This document shows, piece after piece, positions 1-6,245 of a DNA stretch of 7,862 bases. The notes beneath the pieces were generated by a model. It was not told the DNA's origin and searched no databases. It saw only the letters and a program-made list of their open reading frames with translations. Numbering within the stretch: the first letter of the stretch is position 1; every line of letters begins with the position of its first letter. The position numbers and the translations under genes are program-made. Origin of the DNA: Halanaerobiales bacterium (lineage in GTDB: Bacteria; Bacillota; Halanaerobiia; Halanaerobiales; JADQBU01). Where the stretch lies: positions 1 to 7,862 of the forward strand of contig JADQBU010000160.1 in the NCBI GenBank assembly GCA_016278435.1, in the 5' to 3' direction.

Positions 1-24
1 AATTAAAAAAATGAGGGTTTGCTT

Positions 25-1701
25 ATGGCCGGAAATAGTGCCCAGAGACTGGGTGAGTTATTAAAAGAATTTGAATATATTACTGAAGAGAAACTGCAGG
101 AAGCTATTGAAAAACAGCAGCAGAGTGATAAGAGTTTTTCCCGCTTCCTGGTGGAATCAGGTTATATTGCTGAAGAAGATTTGATTCATGTTATGGAAAT
201 TCAGCTGGGTGTTCCCCGGGCCACTATCAATGATTATGAACTCGATCCCACTCTGGCCCAGTATATCCCTGAAAATATAGCCCGGCATTATGAAACTGCA
301 CCTCTTGAAAAAACAGAGGATACTTTAAAGGTGGCCATGGCTGAACCTAATGATTTGATTGCAATTGATGACATGGAAATGGCATCTAATTTGAAGATAG
401 AACCCTATATAGCTGCCCGGAAGGATATTAAAAGGGCTCAGAGTATAATTTATTCTTTTATCGACCAGGACCGAGACGATATTTTTGCCAGTCTCTCATA
501 TTTTAAGGAGAAAGAAGAAAAACCGGAACTCGATGAACTGAAGAAGATGGTAGAGGATGCACCGATCGTCCGTCTGACCAATATTATTATTAATCAGGCT
601 ATCCAGATGCAGGCCAGTGATATTCATATAGAGCCCCAGCAACACGAGGTAAAGGTTAGATACAGGATTGATGGAGTACTGAGAGATAATATGATTGTTC
701 CCAAATACTCACAGGCGGCTTTGATCTCCCGCCTTAAAATCATGGCAGATCTCGATATTACTAAAAGAAAGATACCCCAGGATGGTCGGGTTAAGATTAA
801 CTTCGGTGGTATGGAGATTGATTTGAGGGTTTCCACCCTGCCGACTATATATGGTGAAAGTGTAGTTATCAGGTTATTGAGTAAAGTTGAAAGCCTCTTA
901 AATATAGATAAGCTGGGTTTCAGTCAAAACAATCTGGAAAAATTCAAGAAATTAATCTATAATCCCCATGGTGTAATACTGGTCACAGGGCCGACCGGTA
1001 GTGGGAAATCCACTACTTTATTTGCTGTGTTAAATGAATTAAACACAAGCGAGAAAAAGATAATTACAATTGAAGACCCGGTTGAATATCAGTTAAAAGG
1101 TGTCAACCAGGTCCAGGTTAACAAAAATACTGGATTGACCTTTGCCCGGGCTTTAAGGTCAATTTTACGTCAGGACCCGGATATTATAATGGTTGGTGAG
1201 GTCAGGGATATTGAAACAGCCGAAATTGCTGTCAGATCAGCTCTGACCGGTCATCTGGTATTAAGTACTCTCCATACAAATGATTCGGCCAGTTCCATAA
1301 CCAGATTAATGGATATGGGGATTCCATCCTATCTGGTTTCCTCAGCGGTCAAGGGAATAGTGGCCCAGAGACTGGTCAGAAAACTCTGTGACTCCTGCAA
1401 GGAAGCTTATAAACCAGGCAGGGAAGAAAGAGAGTTACTTCAGATAAGTTCTGATGTAACCCTTTACCGGGCTCAGGGCTGTGAAAAATGTGATAATACA
1501 GGGTACAAGGGCAGGATGGCTGTTCAGGAAGTACTGGTTGTTGATGAAGATATTGTCGAGTTGATCGGTGATGAAAAGGGCAAGGAGAAAATCAAACAGG
1601 TAGCAAGGGAAAAAGGGATGAAAACCCTCTGGGAAGATGTCAGGTTCAAGCTGTTAGAGGGTATTACATCTTATCAGGAACTGGTAAGAACCGTTGTTTA
1701 A
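25..1701 (+). CDS. pilB: PilB/GspE-type secretion and pilus assembly ATPase
   Basis: Hexameric cytoplasmic ATPase that powers type IV pilus extension or type II secretion. I start at ATG 25 (558 residues) because GAGGG at 13-17 sits 7 bases upstream; an in-frame TTG at 19 would leave almost no room for that site. Seen in order: an N-terminal MshEN/T2SE-N-like region (about 8-140) beginning R-L-G; a Walker A GPTGSGKST at 322-330 (Lys328); an aspartate box IEDPVEY; a Walker B region DPDIIMVGE at 384-392; a histidine box GHLVLSTLHTND from 409 (His410, His417); and two CxxC pairs (C455/C458, C486/C489) forming the zinc-binding tetracysteine typical of PilB/GspE and absent from PilT. Length is normal for PilB. 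No PilC, PilT or pilin gene follows, so partners would lie upstream or elsewhere. PilB versus GspE cannot be settled from this gene alone. Confidence 0.93.
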   Translation: MAGNSAQRLGELLKEFEYITEEKLQEAIEKQQQSDKSFSRFLVESGYIAEEDLIHVMEIQLGVPRATINDYELDPTLAQYIPENIARHYETAPLEKTEDTLKVAMAEPNDLIAIDDMEMASNLKIEPYIAARKDIKRAQSIIYSFIDQDRDDIFASLSYFKEKEEKPELDELKKMVEDAPIVRLTNIIINQAIQMQASDIHIEPQQHEVKVRYRIDGVLRDNMIVPKYSQAALISRLKIMADLDITKRKIPQDGRVKINFGGMEIDLRVSTLPTIYGESVVIRLLSKVESLLNIDKLGFSQNNLEKFKKLIYNPHGVILVTGPTGSGKSTTLFAVLNELNTSEKKIITIEDPVEYQLKGVNQVQVNKNTGLTFARALRSILRQDPDIIMVGEVRDIETAEIAVRSALTGHLVLSTLHTNDSASSITRLMDMGIPSYLVSSAVKGIVAQRLVRKLCDSCKEAYKPGREERELLQISSDVTLYRAQGCEKCDNTGYKGRMAVQEVLVVDEDIVELIGDEKGKEKIKQVAREKGMKTLWEDVRFKLLEGITSYQELVRTVV

Positions 1702-2855
1702 CCCAGGATTTCAATGACTTCATTGGCGTCTGCCACTGCATCCAGATAGAGTGAGACCAGGGATTTATCAAGCAGGTTTAATTTATCGGCCAGGATTTCA
1801 AGCTCCTGCCAGTTTCCTTTTTCATAACAGATTAATAATTTAAAGACATCACCCATGACACCCTTCTGATTGATAAGGGCTTCATAAATTTCATCATCAA
1901 TAGGTAGTTCAGATAAAATTACAGGAAGTGGGCGCCCCAGAAAAATATCTAACATTGAAAACAGGCCGACAAGAAAGAGGTCGAGCTTTTTATCTTCCAG
2001 CTCAACATAAGGGGACAGGTATTCCGCAAAATTAGCCCGGATTAGTGAGGTGTAAATAAATACATCAGGCTGATTTTTGGCCAGACCGCGCATAATCTTC
2101 AGTGAAAGCCATTTTTTATAATCATTTAGCCCCAGAAGGACCAGGGCCTGTTTGATTGATTTTACTTCATGTCTTAAACCAAAATAGGCGGAATTTATTA
2201 AACGGAAGAGATTATAAGAAAGTGAGATATCATTTTTAATTGTATTTTCTATCTTCTCGAAATCTGGTTCTGGCTTATTAATTTCCTGTAGTAGATTCAG
2301 ATATATAAAACTACTGGCAGGTAGATTATTATTTCTGGCTGCAAATTTAATATAATCACCTTTAAATAAGGTAAAGCCGTAACCAGAAGCCTTGTTAAAA
2401 CTGCTCTCAGAAATAAGTCCTGTTGCCATTGATTTGACTCTATTTTCAGTTAATAGAGCTATATTTTGTCGGTATTTAGAGATATTATTTATTTTAACTA
2501 TATCTGCCAGCTCCAGAAAAAATTCATAATCTCCCTTGAAGATATATTCACCTACCATCAGGGAAAAACCATATTTTTTCAACTCACGGCTGATGTAGAC
2601 ATTTTTCTGCAGATTACCTGTTCCTTCAGGGATCTCAATACCGAGCAGATTCCGGGGTAAGTTGTTAATTAGATCTTCTTTTATAGAATCATCACGAAAA
2701 TTTATATATAACTTTTTGTTATTAATTTGATTTAGTTTATTGATGATGCTCGGATCAAAATTGATTGTTTTTCCAGTAATAGCGGTCTTTAATTCATATC
2801 CATATATTTGCATATTCCTGTTCAGAATCGGGATTCTAGTTAAATACATAGCCAT
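1698..2855 (-). CDS. EAL-HDOD signalling protein with degenerate EAL domain (YuxH/CdgJ-like)
   Basis: 385-residue cytoplasmic protein. The N-terminal half (about 1-175) keeps the outline of an EAL cyclic-di-GMP phosphodiesterase: YEL at 20-22 where EAL is expected, N52, IEIPE at 73-77, VKIN at 120-123 and a late GYGFTLFKGDY. The metal-binding DDFG loop is replaced by VGEY (101-104), so I infer it does not hydrolyse cyclic-di-GMP. The C-terminal half (about 184-380) is an HDOD domain, with the characteristic D209-x-S-L-S and INSAYFG at 220-226 followed by SIKQALVLLG. Known relatives (YuxH, Vibrio CdgJ) affect motility and surface behaviour as regulators or scaffolds. Start ATG 2855 has AAAGGAGA (complement of 2862-2869) 6 bases away. 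It converges on pilB with a 4-base overlap and no terminator between them. Its partner and exact role are unknown. Confidence 0.85.
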   Translation of the reverse strand: MAMYLTRIPILNRNMQIYGYELKTAITGKTINFDPSIINKLNQINNKKLYINFRDDSIKEDLINNLPRNLLGIEIPEGTGNLQKNVYISRELKKYGFSLMVGEYIFKGDYEFFLELADIVKINNISKYRQNIALLTENRVKSMATGLISESSFNKASGYGFTLFKGDYIKFAARNNNLPASSFIYLNLLQEINKPEPDFEKIENTIKNDISLSYNLFRLINSAYFGLRHEVKSIKQALVLLGLNDYKKWLSLKIMRGLAKNQPDVFIYTSLIRANFAEYLSPYVELEDKKLDLFLVGLFSMLDIFLGRPLPVILSELPIDDEIYEALINQKGVMGDVFKLLICYEKGNWQELEILADKLNLLDKSLVSLYLDAVADANEVIEILG

Positions 2856-2952
2856 ATTAAATCTCCTTTCAATTATTATATACTCTACAAATATAATTTT
2901 TCCTGTAATTTTTTATAAATAGTACAATTTAACTAATAATCCGCAGAGATTT

Positions 2953-2982
2953 TTGGAAATTTCGAATCATTTATGATATAAT
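2953..2982 (+). promoter_or_regulatory. Extended -10 promoter for ndk
   Basis: TTGGAA (2953-2958), an 18-base spacer, and a perfect TATAAT (2977-2982) preceded by TG one base upstream (2974-2975), which is an extended -10. Predicted transcription start is near 2989, giving a leader of about 30 bases to the ndk ATG. It lies in the divergent spacer with the EAL-HDOD gene, whose own promoter I could not place convincingly. Confidence 0.7.
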
Positions 2983-3020
2983 TTCATAAAATTACCTGTG
3001 AAATAACAAGGAGGTTAATC

Positions 3021-3455
3021 ATGGATAAAATGGTAAATTTAACACTTGTCTTATTGAAACCGACAGCAATTAAGAAGAATCTCTGTGGGCAGATAATTTC
3101 CAGGTTTGAAAGAAGCGGCTTATCGATTAAGAGGATTAAATCGGATAGGTTTTCACGGTCGGTTATTGAAGAATTATACCAGGAGCATGAGGGTAAGGAC
3201 TTTTATGAAGATATAATAGACTGGATGAGCTCAAATCTGATTATAGCAATAGCACTGGCAGGTGAGGGCGAGATAATAAAAAAGGTCCGGAGTCAGATAG
3301 GTGCTACCGATCCACTGGAGGCAGTTCCGGGTACGATTCGTGGGGATTTCGCAAGTAAAATGACCCCTGATAATCTTGTACATGCTTCTGATTCCCGGGA
3401 AAGTGCCAGCAGGGAGCTTAAAATATTTTTCCCGGAATTATTTGAAAAAGTCTGA
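3021..3455 (+). CDS. ndk: Nucleoside diphosphate kinase
   Basis: 144 residues, the usual family length. It transfers the gamma-phosphate from ATP to nucleoside diphosphates through a phosphohistidine, balancing cellular NTP and dNTP pools in the cytoplasm. Visible family residues are LVLLKP with Lys13 near the N-terminus, the YQEHEGKDFY segment (substrate-site Tyr and Phe), the arginine of KVRSQIGATDP, GTIRGDFA, and the active-site N-x-x-H-A-S-D-S with catalytic His121. All expected catalytic positions appear intact. Start ATG 3021 follows AAGGAGGT at 3008-3015 at good spacing; an ATG at codon 4 is a less likely alternative. It has its own strong promoter. No terminator follows, so read-through toward phoU is possible, though nothing links the two functions directly. 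Confidence 0.96.
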   Translation: MDKMVNLTLVLLKPTAIKKNLCGQIISRFERSGLSIKRIKSDRFSRSVIEELYQEHEGKDFYEDIIDWMSSNLIIAIALAGEGEIIKKVRSQIGATDPLEAVPGTIRGDFASKMTPDNLVHASDSRESASRELKIFFPELFEKV

Positions 3456-3471
3456 TAAAAGGCGGTTAACT

Positions 3472-3579
3472 ATGAAAGTTATTTTCTGGGAGGTTGTCCC
3501 CCTCATCCCAAAGATCTAGAACAATTTCTAAATGATCTTACCAGATGATTATTTAATAGAGGAATTTTCAAACTCGTAA
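3472..3579 (+). pseudogene. Possible frameshifted remnant of a small gene
   Basis: The ndk-phoU gap holds an SD-like AAAAGGCGG (3457-3465) 6 bases before an ATG at 3472 that opens MKVIF. That frame then stops at TAG 3517. The next frame, from 3486, continues protein-like as LGGCPPHPKDLEQFLNDLT. Reading then resumes in the first frame at 3544 as DDYLIEEFSNS, ending in TAA 3577. Two compensating single-base shifts would join these into one plausible N-terminal segment of about 36 residues. I do not assign a family. It could equally be chance coding-like sequence in a spacer. Confidence 0.25.
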
Positions 3580-3629
3580 AGAATATATAAATAAAGCGAT
3601 AAATTATTAAAAGGGGGCTGAATTCATTA

Positions 3630-4283
3630 ATGGAAGAGGCATATGAGAAAAAAAGGAACCAGCTTTTAGATGACCTCAGTGATATGAGTGAGATAGCTGA
3701 AGAGATGTTGCAAAATGCTATTAAGGCTCTGGATAAAAAAGATATTGATAAAGCCAGGGATGTAATTAATCGTGATGATGTACTGGATAATTACCAGATT
3801 TCGATTGAGGAACAAACGTCCAGATTACTTACACTAGATAAGCCATTAAAAAGTGACTCCTTATTTTGTATAGCCCTTGTAAAAATTGCCAGTGACTTGG
3901 AGCGTATTGGAGACCATGCCACTAATATTGCAGAAACCGTTCTCGAATTAAAAAATGAGAGATATATTAAGCCCATGGTAATGATACCGGAACTTGCTGA
4001 TATAGTTTCTGATATGCTGGATGCCGTTCTGGAAGCCTTTATTACACATAACTCCGATTTGGCTGAAGCAGCCTGCCGTAGTGATGAAAAAGTTGATAAC
4101 ATAAATGATAAAATTTATCAGCAGGGTTTGAAATTGATAAATAATAGTGAAGGTACTGCTAACATTAATCAGATAATCCGTTTTGTAAATGTTGCCAAAT
4201 CGCTGGAGAGAATAGGAGACCATGCTACAAATATCGGCGAGGAAACCATTTATATAGTTACCGGCAAAAGAGTTAAATATTAG
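3630..4283 (+). CDS. phoU: PhoU-family phosphate signalling regulator
   Basis: 217-residue all-helical protein made of two PhoU repeats. Each repeat carries the family's metal-cluster motif: DLERIGDHATNI from Asp89 and SLERIGDHATNIGEE from Ser191. PhoU proteins bind iron or zinc clusters at these E/D residues. They link phosphate transport to the PhoR/PhoB-type two-component system, damping uptake and the Pho response. The length and the ending ETIYIVTGKRVKY are typical. The only reasonable start is ATG 3630. Its purine-rich site AAAGGGGG (3610-3617) is 12 bases upstream, a long spacing that may lower translation. No pstSCAB transporter or pho kinase gene is in the window, so this is a stand-alone copy here. 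It is closed by a terminator at 4313-4346. Confidence 0.93.
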   Translation: MEEAYEKKRNQLLDDLSDMSEIAEEMLQNAIKALDKKDIDKARDVINRDDVLDNYQISIEEQTSRLLTLDKPLKSDSLFCIALVKIASDLERIGDHATNIAETVLELKNERYIKPMVMIPELADIVSDMLDAVLEAFITHNSDLAEAACRSDEKVDNINDKIYQQGLKLINNSEGTANINQIIRFVNVAKSLERIGDHATNIGEETIYIVTGKRVKY

Positions 4284-4312
4284 AAATTAAAAGACAGATT
4301 GTTTGCTGCTTT

Positions 4313-4346
4313 AAGAGACCTATTTCTATGTGAATAGGTCTTTTAG
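4313..4346 (+). terminator. Intrinsic terminator after phoU
   Basis: A perfect 9-bp stem AGACCTATT (4316-4324) / AATAGGTCT (4333-4341) with an 8-base loop, extendable by a G-T and two A-T pairs, running into TTTT at 4341-4344. It starts about 30 bases after the phoU stop. The T tract is short, so termination may be partial. Confidence 0.75.
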
Positions 4347-4371
4347 TTGTGTATTGGTATATTAATATAAT
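4343..4371 (+). promoter_or_regulatory. Candidate promoter for the GNAT gene
   Basis: A perfect TATAAT at 4366-4371 lies 25 bases before the start codon. The best -35 at 17-base spacing is only TTAGTT (4343-4348), which overlaps the terminator tail. The weak -35 keeps confidence low. Confidence 0.4.
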
Positions 4372-4396
4372 TTAAAAGAAGTTACAGGAGTGAAAG

Positions 4397-5215
4397 ATGA
4401 TGACTATCAGGTTAATGACTGTAAGAGACAACCAGGAAACAATGAAATTTTTAAGTAGGGAGCCCGATTTCAACCTTTTTATCATTGGCGATATTGAAAA
4501 CTTTGGCTATGACCAGGATTTTCAGACCCTCTGGGGTTGTTTTAACAGGCAGGGGGAGATCGAAGGAGTTCTCCTTCGTTTCTACGATTCCTTTATTGTT
4601 TATTCCTATCATCAGGAGGTACTTAAGTGTTTTTCTTCCATAATTTATGCCAGTGATAAAGCGCGGGTCTTATCCGGGAAAAAGGAGGTTATTGACCTGA
4701 TAAAAGGTTATTTACCTCAGGCTAGAAAGTTGAGGAGAGAATACTTTGCTCATCTGGAGGAATTAAATACTGATTTAGTATTTACATCCGATATTGAAAT
4801 CAAGAAAGCCGGAGTAGATGATCTGGACAGGTTAATCGATTGTCTGGACAGTATCGAAGAATTTTCTGAGCTGCCGGTTAACCGGGAGGCCAAAGAAAGG
4901 GAATTTAGAAATGAAACTGGCCGGGCTTATTTTGTTGAAGATAAGAAAGGTAGGATAATTTCTACAGCAGGGACTGCTGCGGAAAGCAGTTCTGCGGCCA
5001 TGGTTATTGCTGTAGCTACTCTTCCGGAATACCGGGGTCGAGGTCTTGCAACCAGATGTGTTTACAGATTATGTCAGGACCTGTTGGAAGAGGGAAAAAC
5101 CCCCTGTCTATTTTATGACAACACTGAGGCTGGAAAGATCTACAGACAGATAGGCTTTACAGAAATAGGCAGCTGGAATATGGTCCATCTCGACCAGATA
5201 TCTGGGAAATTTTAG
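4397..5215 (+). CDS. GNAT-family N-acetyltransferase
   Basis: 272-residue predicted cytoplasmic acyltransferase. The C-terminal domain (about 133-270) shows the GNAT acetyl-CoA-binding motif A: VATLPEYRGRGLAT, with R213-G-R-G-L-A218 fitting the R/Q-x-x-G-x-G/A pyrophosphate loop. After it comes a helix, then the motif B pattern FYDNTEAGKIYRQIGFTEIG common in this fold. The N-terminal 130 residues look like a second, degenerate GNAT-like fold without the loop, an arrangement seen in several two-domain acetyltransferases. The acceptor (amino acid, peptide, polyamine or small toxin) cannot be told from sequence. GGAG at 4387-4390 serves either ATG 4397 (6 bases) or ATG 4400 (9 bases), so the start is uncertain by one codon. 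It appears to be a monocistronic unit between phoU and hsp20. Confidence 0.85.
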   Translation: MMTIRLMTVRDNQETMKFLSREPDFNLFIIGDIENFGYDQDFQTLWGCFNRQGEIEGVLLRFYDSFIVYSYHQEVLKCFSSIIYASDKARVLSGKKEVIDLIKGYLPQARKLRREYFAHLEELNTDLVFTSDIEIKKAGVDDLDRLIDCLDSIEEFSELPVNREAKEREFRNETGRAYFVEDKKGRIISTAGTAAESSSAAMVIAVATLPEYRGRGLATRCVYRLCQDLLEEGKTPCLFYDNTEAGKIYRQIGFTEIGSWNMVHLDQISGKF

Positions 5216-5383
5216 TTAAATTGAAATGATTAATTCTGTTTATACTCTAGCATAATAAGGATGGAAGGGAGAGTAATTCTGACGATTAAGCTAGATTTAG
5301 CTAATTTTCATGAGAAAATGAGAGTAGTTTTTTGCTAATCGAATTTTATTATTATAGATGGGCAAAATTGTTATTTTATAAAA
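5216..5383. other. AT-rich spacer between the GNAT gene and the hsp20 control region
   Basis: No convincing gene. It contains a weak AT-rich hairpin (5301-5322; listed separately) and an outer pairing of CGATTA (5283-5288) with TAATCG (5336-5341). It ends in a run of A/T (about 5365-5384) directly upstream of the hsp20 -35, which could act as an UP element. Confidence 0.5.
5301..5333 (+). terminator. Weak candidate terminator after the GNAT gene
   Basis: CTAATTTTC (5301-5309) pairs with GAAAATGAG (5314-5322) around an ATGA loop with one mismatch. Six T residues follow at 5328-5333, but after a 5-base gap. Low GC in the stem and the gap make this a poor terminator. It is the only candidate between the GNAT stop and the hsp20 promoter. 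Confidence 0.3.
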
Positions 5384-5402
5384 TTTGACTATTACTGACT
5401 TT
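5384..5402 (-). promoter_or_regulatory. CtsR-like operator box 1, overlapping the -35
   Basis: On the minus strand this reads AAAGTCAGTAATAGTCAAA. It contains the heptads AGTCAGT and AGTCAAA separated by three bases (AAT). The known CtsR consensus is RGTCAAA-NAN-RGTCAAA; 13 of its 15 constrained positions match. The box covers the whole -35 hexamer, so a bound repressor would block RNA polymerase. It is a 17/19 inverted copy of box 2. Confidence 0.65.
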
Positions 5403-5413
5403 TAAACTATAAT
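5385..5413 (+). promoter_or_regulatory. Strong sigma-A-type promoter of hsp20
   Basis: TTGACT (5385-5390), an exact 17-base spacer, and a perfect TATAAT (5408-5413), with an A/T-rich upstream stretch. Predicted start of transcription is near 5420, giving a leader of about 44 bases. A promoter this close to consensus would be highly active unless repressed, which fits the flanking operator-like repeats. Confidence 0.85.
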
Positions 5414-5424
5414 GAACTTAGATT

Positions 5425-5443
5425 AAAGTCAGTAAAGGTCAAA
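5425..5443 (+). promoter_or_regulatory. CtsR-like operator box 2, between transcription start and ribosome site
   Basis: Reads AAAGTCAGTAAAGGTCAAA: heptad AGTCAGT (5427-5433), spacer AAA, and heptad GGTCAAA (5437-5443). It matches 13 of 15 constrained positions of the CtsR consensus. Both boxes deviate identically in the first heptad. It lies just downstream of the predicted transcription start, a usual place for CtsR sites. Confidence 0.7.
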
Positions 5444-5450
5444 AAAATAT

Positions 5451-5459
5451 GGAGGTGAT
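5451..5459 (+). promoter_or_regulatory. Ribosome binding site that decides the hsp20 start
   Basis: GGAGGTGAT is complementary to the end of 16S rRNA and sits 8 bases (from GGAGG) before ATG 5464. An in-frame ATG at 5449 overlaps this site and so is not the true start. Confidence 0.85.
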
Positions 5460-5463
5460 TTTG

Positions 5464-5898
5464 ATGTTTGATTTAGTTCCGTTCAAACGCAGGAGTAGGA
5501 ATGAATTGACCAGGAGTGATGATCTCTTCGAAAGTCTATTCAATAATGTCTTTGATATGATGGATGTCAGGAACATGGCATTCAGAACTGATGTCAAGGA
5601 AACCGAAAATGAGTACATTCTGGAAGCTGAATTACCGGGAATGAGTAAAGAGGACATTAATATTGAGCTCGATGATAATTACCTTCAGATTTTTGCTCGT
5701 AAGGATGAGGTAAAGGAAGAACAGAATGGTAACTACATCAGGAGAGAAAGACGGGCAGGTGAATATAATAGAAGTTTCTATATCGAAAATGTAGATGAAA
5801 ATAAAATCTCTGCCAGATATGATAATGGTATTCTCAATGTTGTACTGCCCAAGAAGGAACCAACTACAGTTAACAAACGTACCATTGATATTGAATAA
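5464..5898 (+). CDS. hsp20: Small heat-shock protein (Hsp20/alpha-crystallin family)
   Basis: 144-residue ATP-independent holdase that binds unfolding proteins in the cytoplasm and forms large oligomers. A short N-terminal arm (about 1-40, rich in Phe and Met) precedes the alpha-crystallin domain (about 41-131). The domain shows family signatures AELPGMSKEDINIEL (Pro58-Gly59) and NGILNVVLPKKE (from Asn121), the latter being the G-x-L-x-x-x-x-P type motif near its end. The C-terminal tail carries I141-D-I143, the I-x-I motif that docks into neighbouring subunits. Start ATG 5464 is chosen because a strong ribosome site precedes it; starting at 5449 would put that site inside the gene. It is a single-gene unit with its own promoter, two CtsR-like operators and a strong terminator, consistent with stress induction. 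Confidence 0.95.
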   Translation: MFDLVPFKRRSRNELTRSDDLFESLFNNVFDMMDVRNMAFRTDVKETENEYILEAELPGMSKEDINIELDDNYLQIFARKDEVKEEQNGNYIRRERRAGEYNRSFYIENVDENKISARYDNGILNVVLPKKEPTTVNKRTIDIE

Positions 5899-5940
5899 AT
5901 ATAGATAAATAAATGATTAAACAAACATCAGTAACTACAA

Positions 5941-5987
5941 GGCCGCCGGGACTTTCGTAAAGAAAGTTCAGGCGGTCATTTATTTTT
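5941..5987 (+). terminator. Strong intrinsic terminator after hsp20
   Basis: A 16-bp stem, left arm 5941-5956 (GGCCGCCGGGACTTTC) and right arm 5962-5977 (GAAAGTTCAGGCGGTC), with two G-T pairs and one mismatch around the 5-base loop GTAAA. It is followed by ATTTATTTTT. The GC-rich stem stands out from the AT-rich surroundings. Confidence 0.88.
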
Positions 5988-5996
5988 ATAAAAAAA

Positions 5997-6025
5997 TTGT
6001 TAGAGTTTTAAAGGAATTCCATAAT
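5997..6025 (+). promoter_or_regulatory. Candidate promoter for the symporter
   Basis: TTGTTA (5997-6002), a 17-base spacer, and CATAAT (6020-6025). If used, transcription would start near 6032 and leave a leader of more than 200 bases. A perfect TTGACA at 6025-6030 is also present but has no matching -10 at proper distance. Confidence 0.35.
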
Positions 6026-6245
6026 TGACAATGAATAATAATATAGAGATGGTATTTGGAATATTTTAGGAGGAAGGGGTTTGTCAAAAGGGGGTGAAGA
6101 AAACCTGTAGAGAGGATTTTAATGTTAAAGTTGGAACAGGGACCTACTGAAAGCGGCTTTAAAGAAAAGATGATATGATGGAGTGTTGTGAGATGAGATG
6201 TTATTAGCTGGATGGGGTTCACTTTTTGAATAGGAGGTAAAAGTA
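6026..6245 (+). other. G-rich leader before the symporter, no clear gene
   Basis: The plus strand is strikingly purine-rich, with several ribosome-site-like runs: AGGAGGAAGGGG (6068-6079), AAGGGGGTG (6088-6096), GAGAGGA (6110-6116) and the genuine one at 6232-6237. Only tiny open frames follow the first three: TTG 6081-TAG 6110 (9 codons), ATG 6122-TGA 6178 (18 codons, MLKLEQGPTESGFKEKMI) and ATG 6198-TAG 6233 (11 codons). This may be a leader with regulatory upstream frames or the debris of a lost small gene. I recognise no riboswitch class. Confidence 0.35.

Noticed and set aside
1..18. End of an upstream gene (possible TGA at 12-14)
   Set aside because: Too little sequence to tell a real reading frame from chance; a TAA in another frame at 4-6 is equally possible.
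2466..2922. Plus-strand open frames antisense to the EAL-HDOD gene
   Set aside because: Low-complexity hydrophobic translations produced by the AT-rich antisense strand; the minus-strand gene is supported by two domains and a good ribosome site.
3486..3510. Hairpin CTGGGAGG / CCTCATCCCA after ndk as a terminator
   Set aside because: The stem needs a three-base bulge and no T tract follows.
3791..4223. Two minus-strand open frames inside phoU
   Set aside because: They are antisense to a clearly conserved gene, overlap each other, have no ribosome sites and encode no recognisable protein.
5449..5463. Upstream ATG for hsp20 (adding MEVIL)
   Set aside because: These codons contain the gene's own Shine-Dalgarno site; no separate site precedes 5449 except an A run.
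6025..6047. TTGACA with TATAGA as a symporter promoter
   Set aside because: The spacer is only 11 bases, far too short for sigma-A recognition, and no acceptable -10 lies at 16-19 bases.
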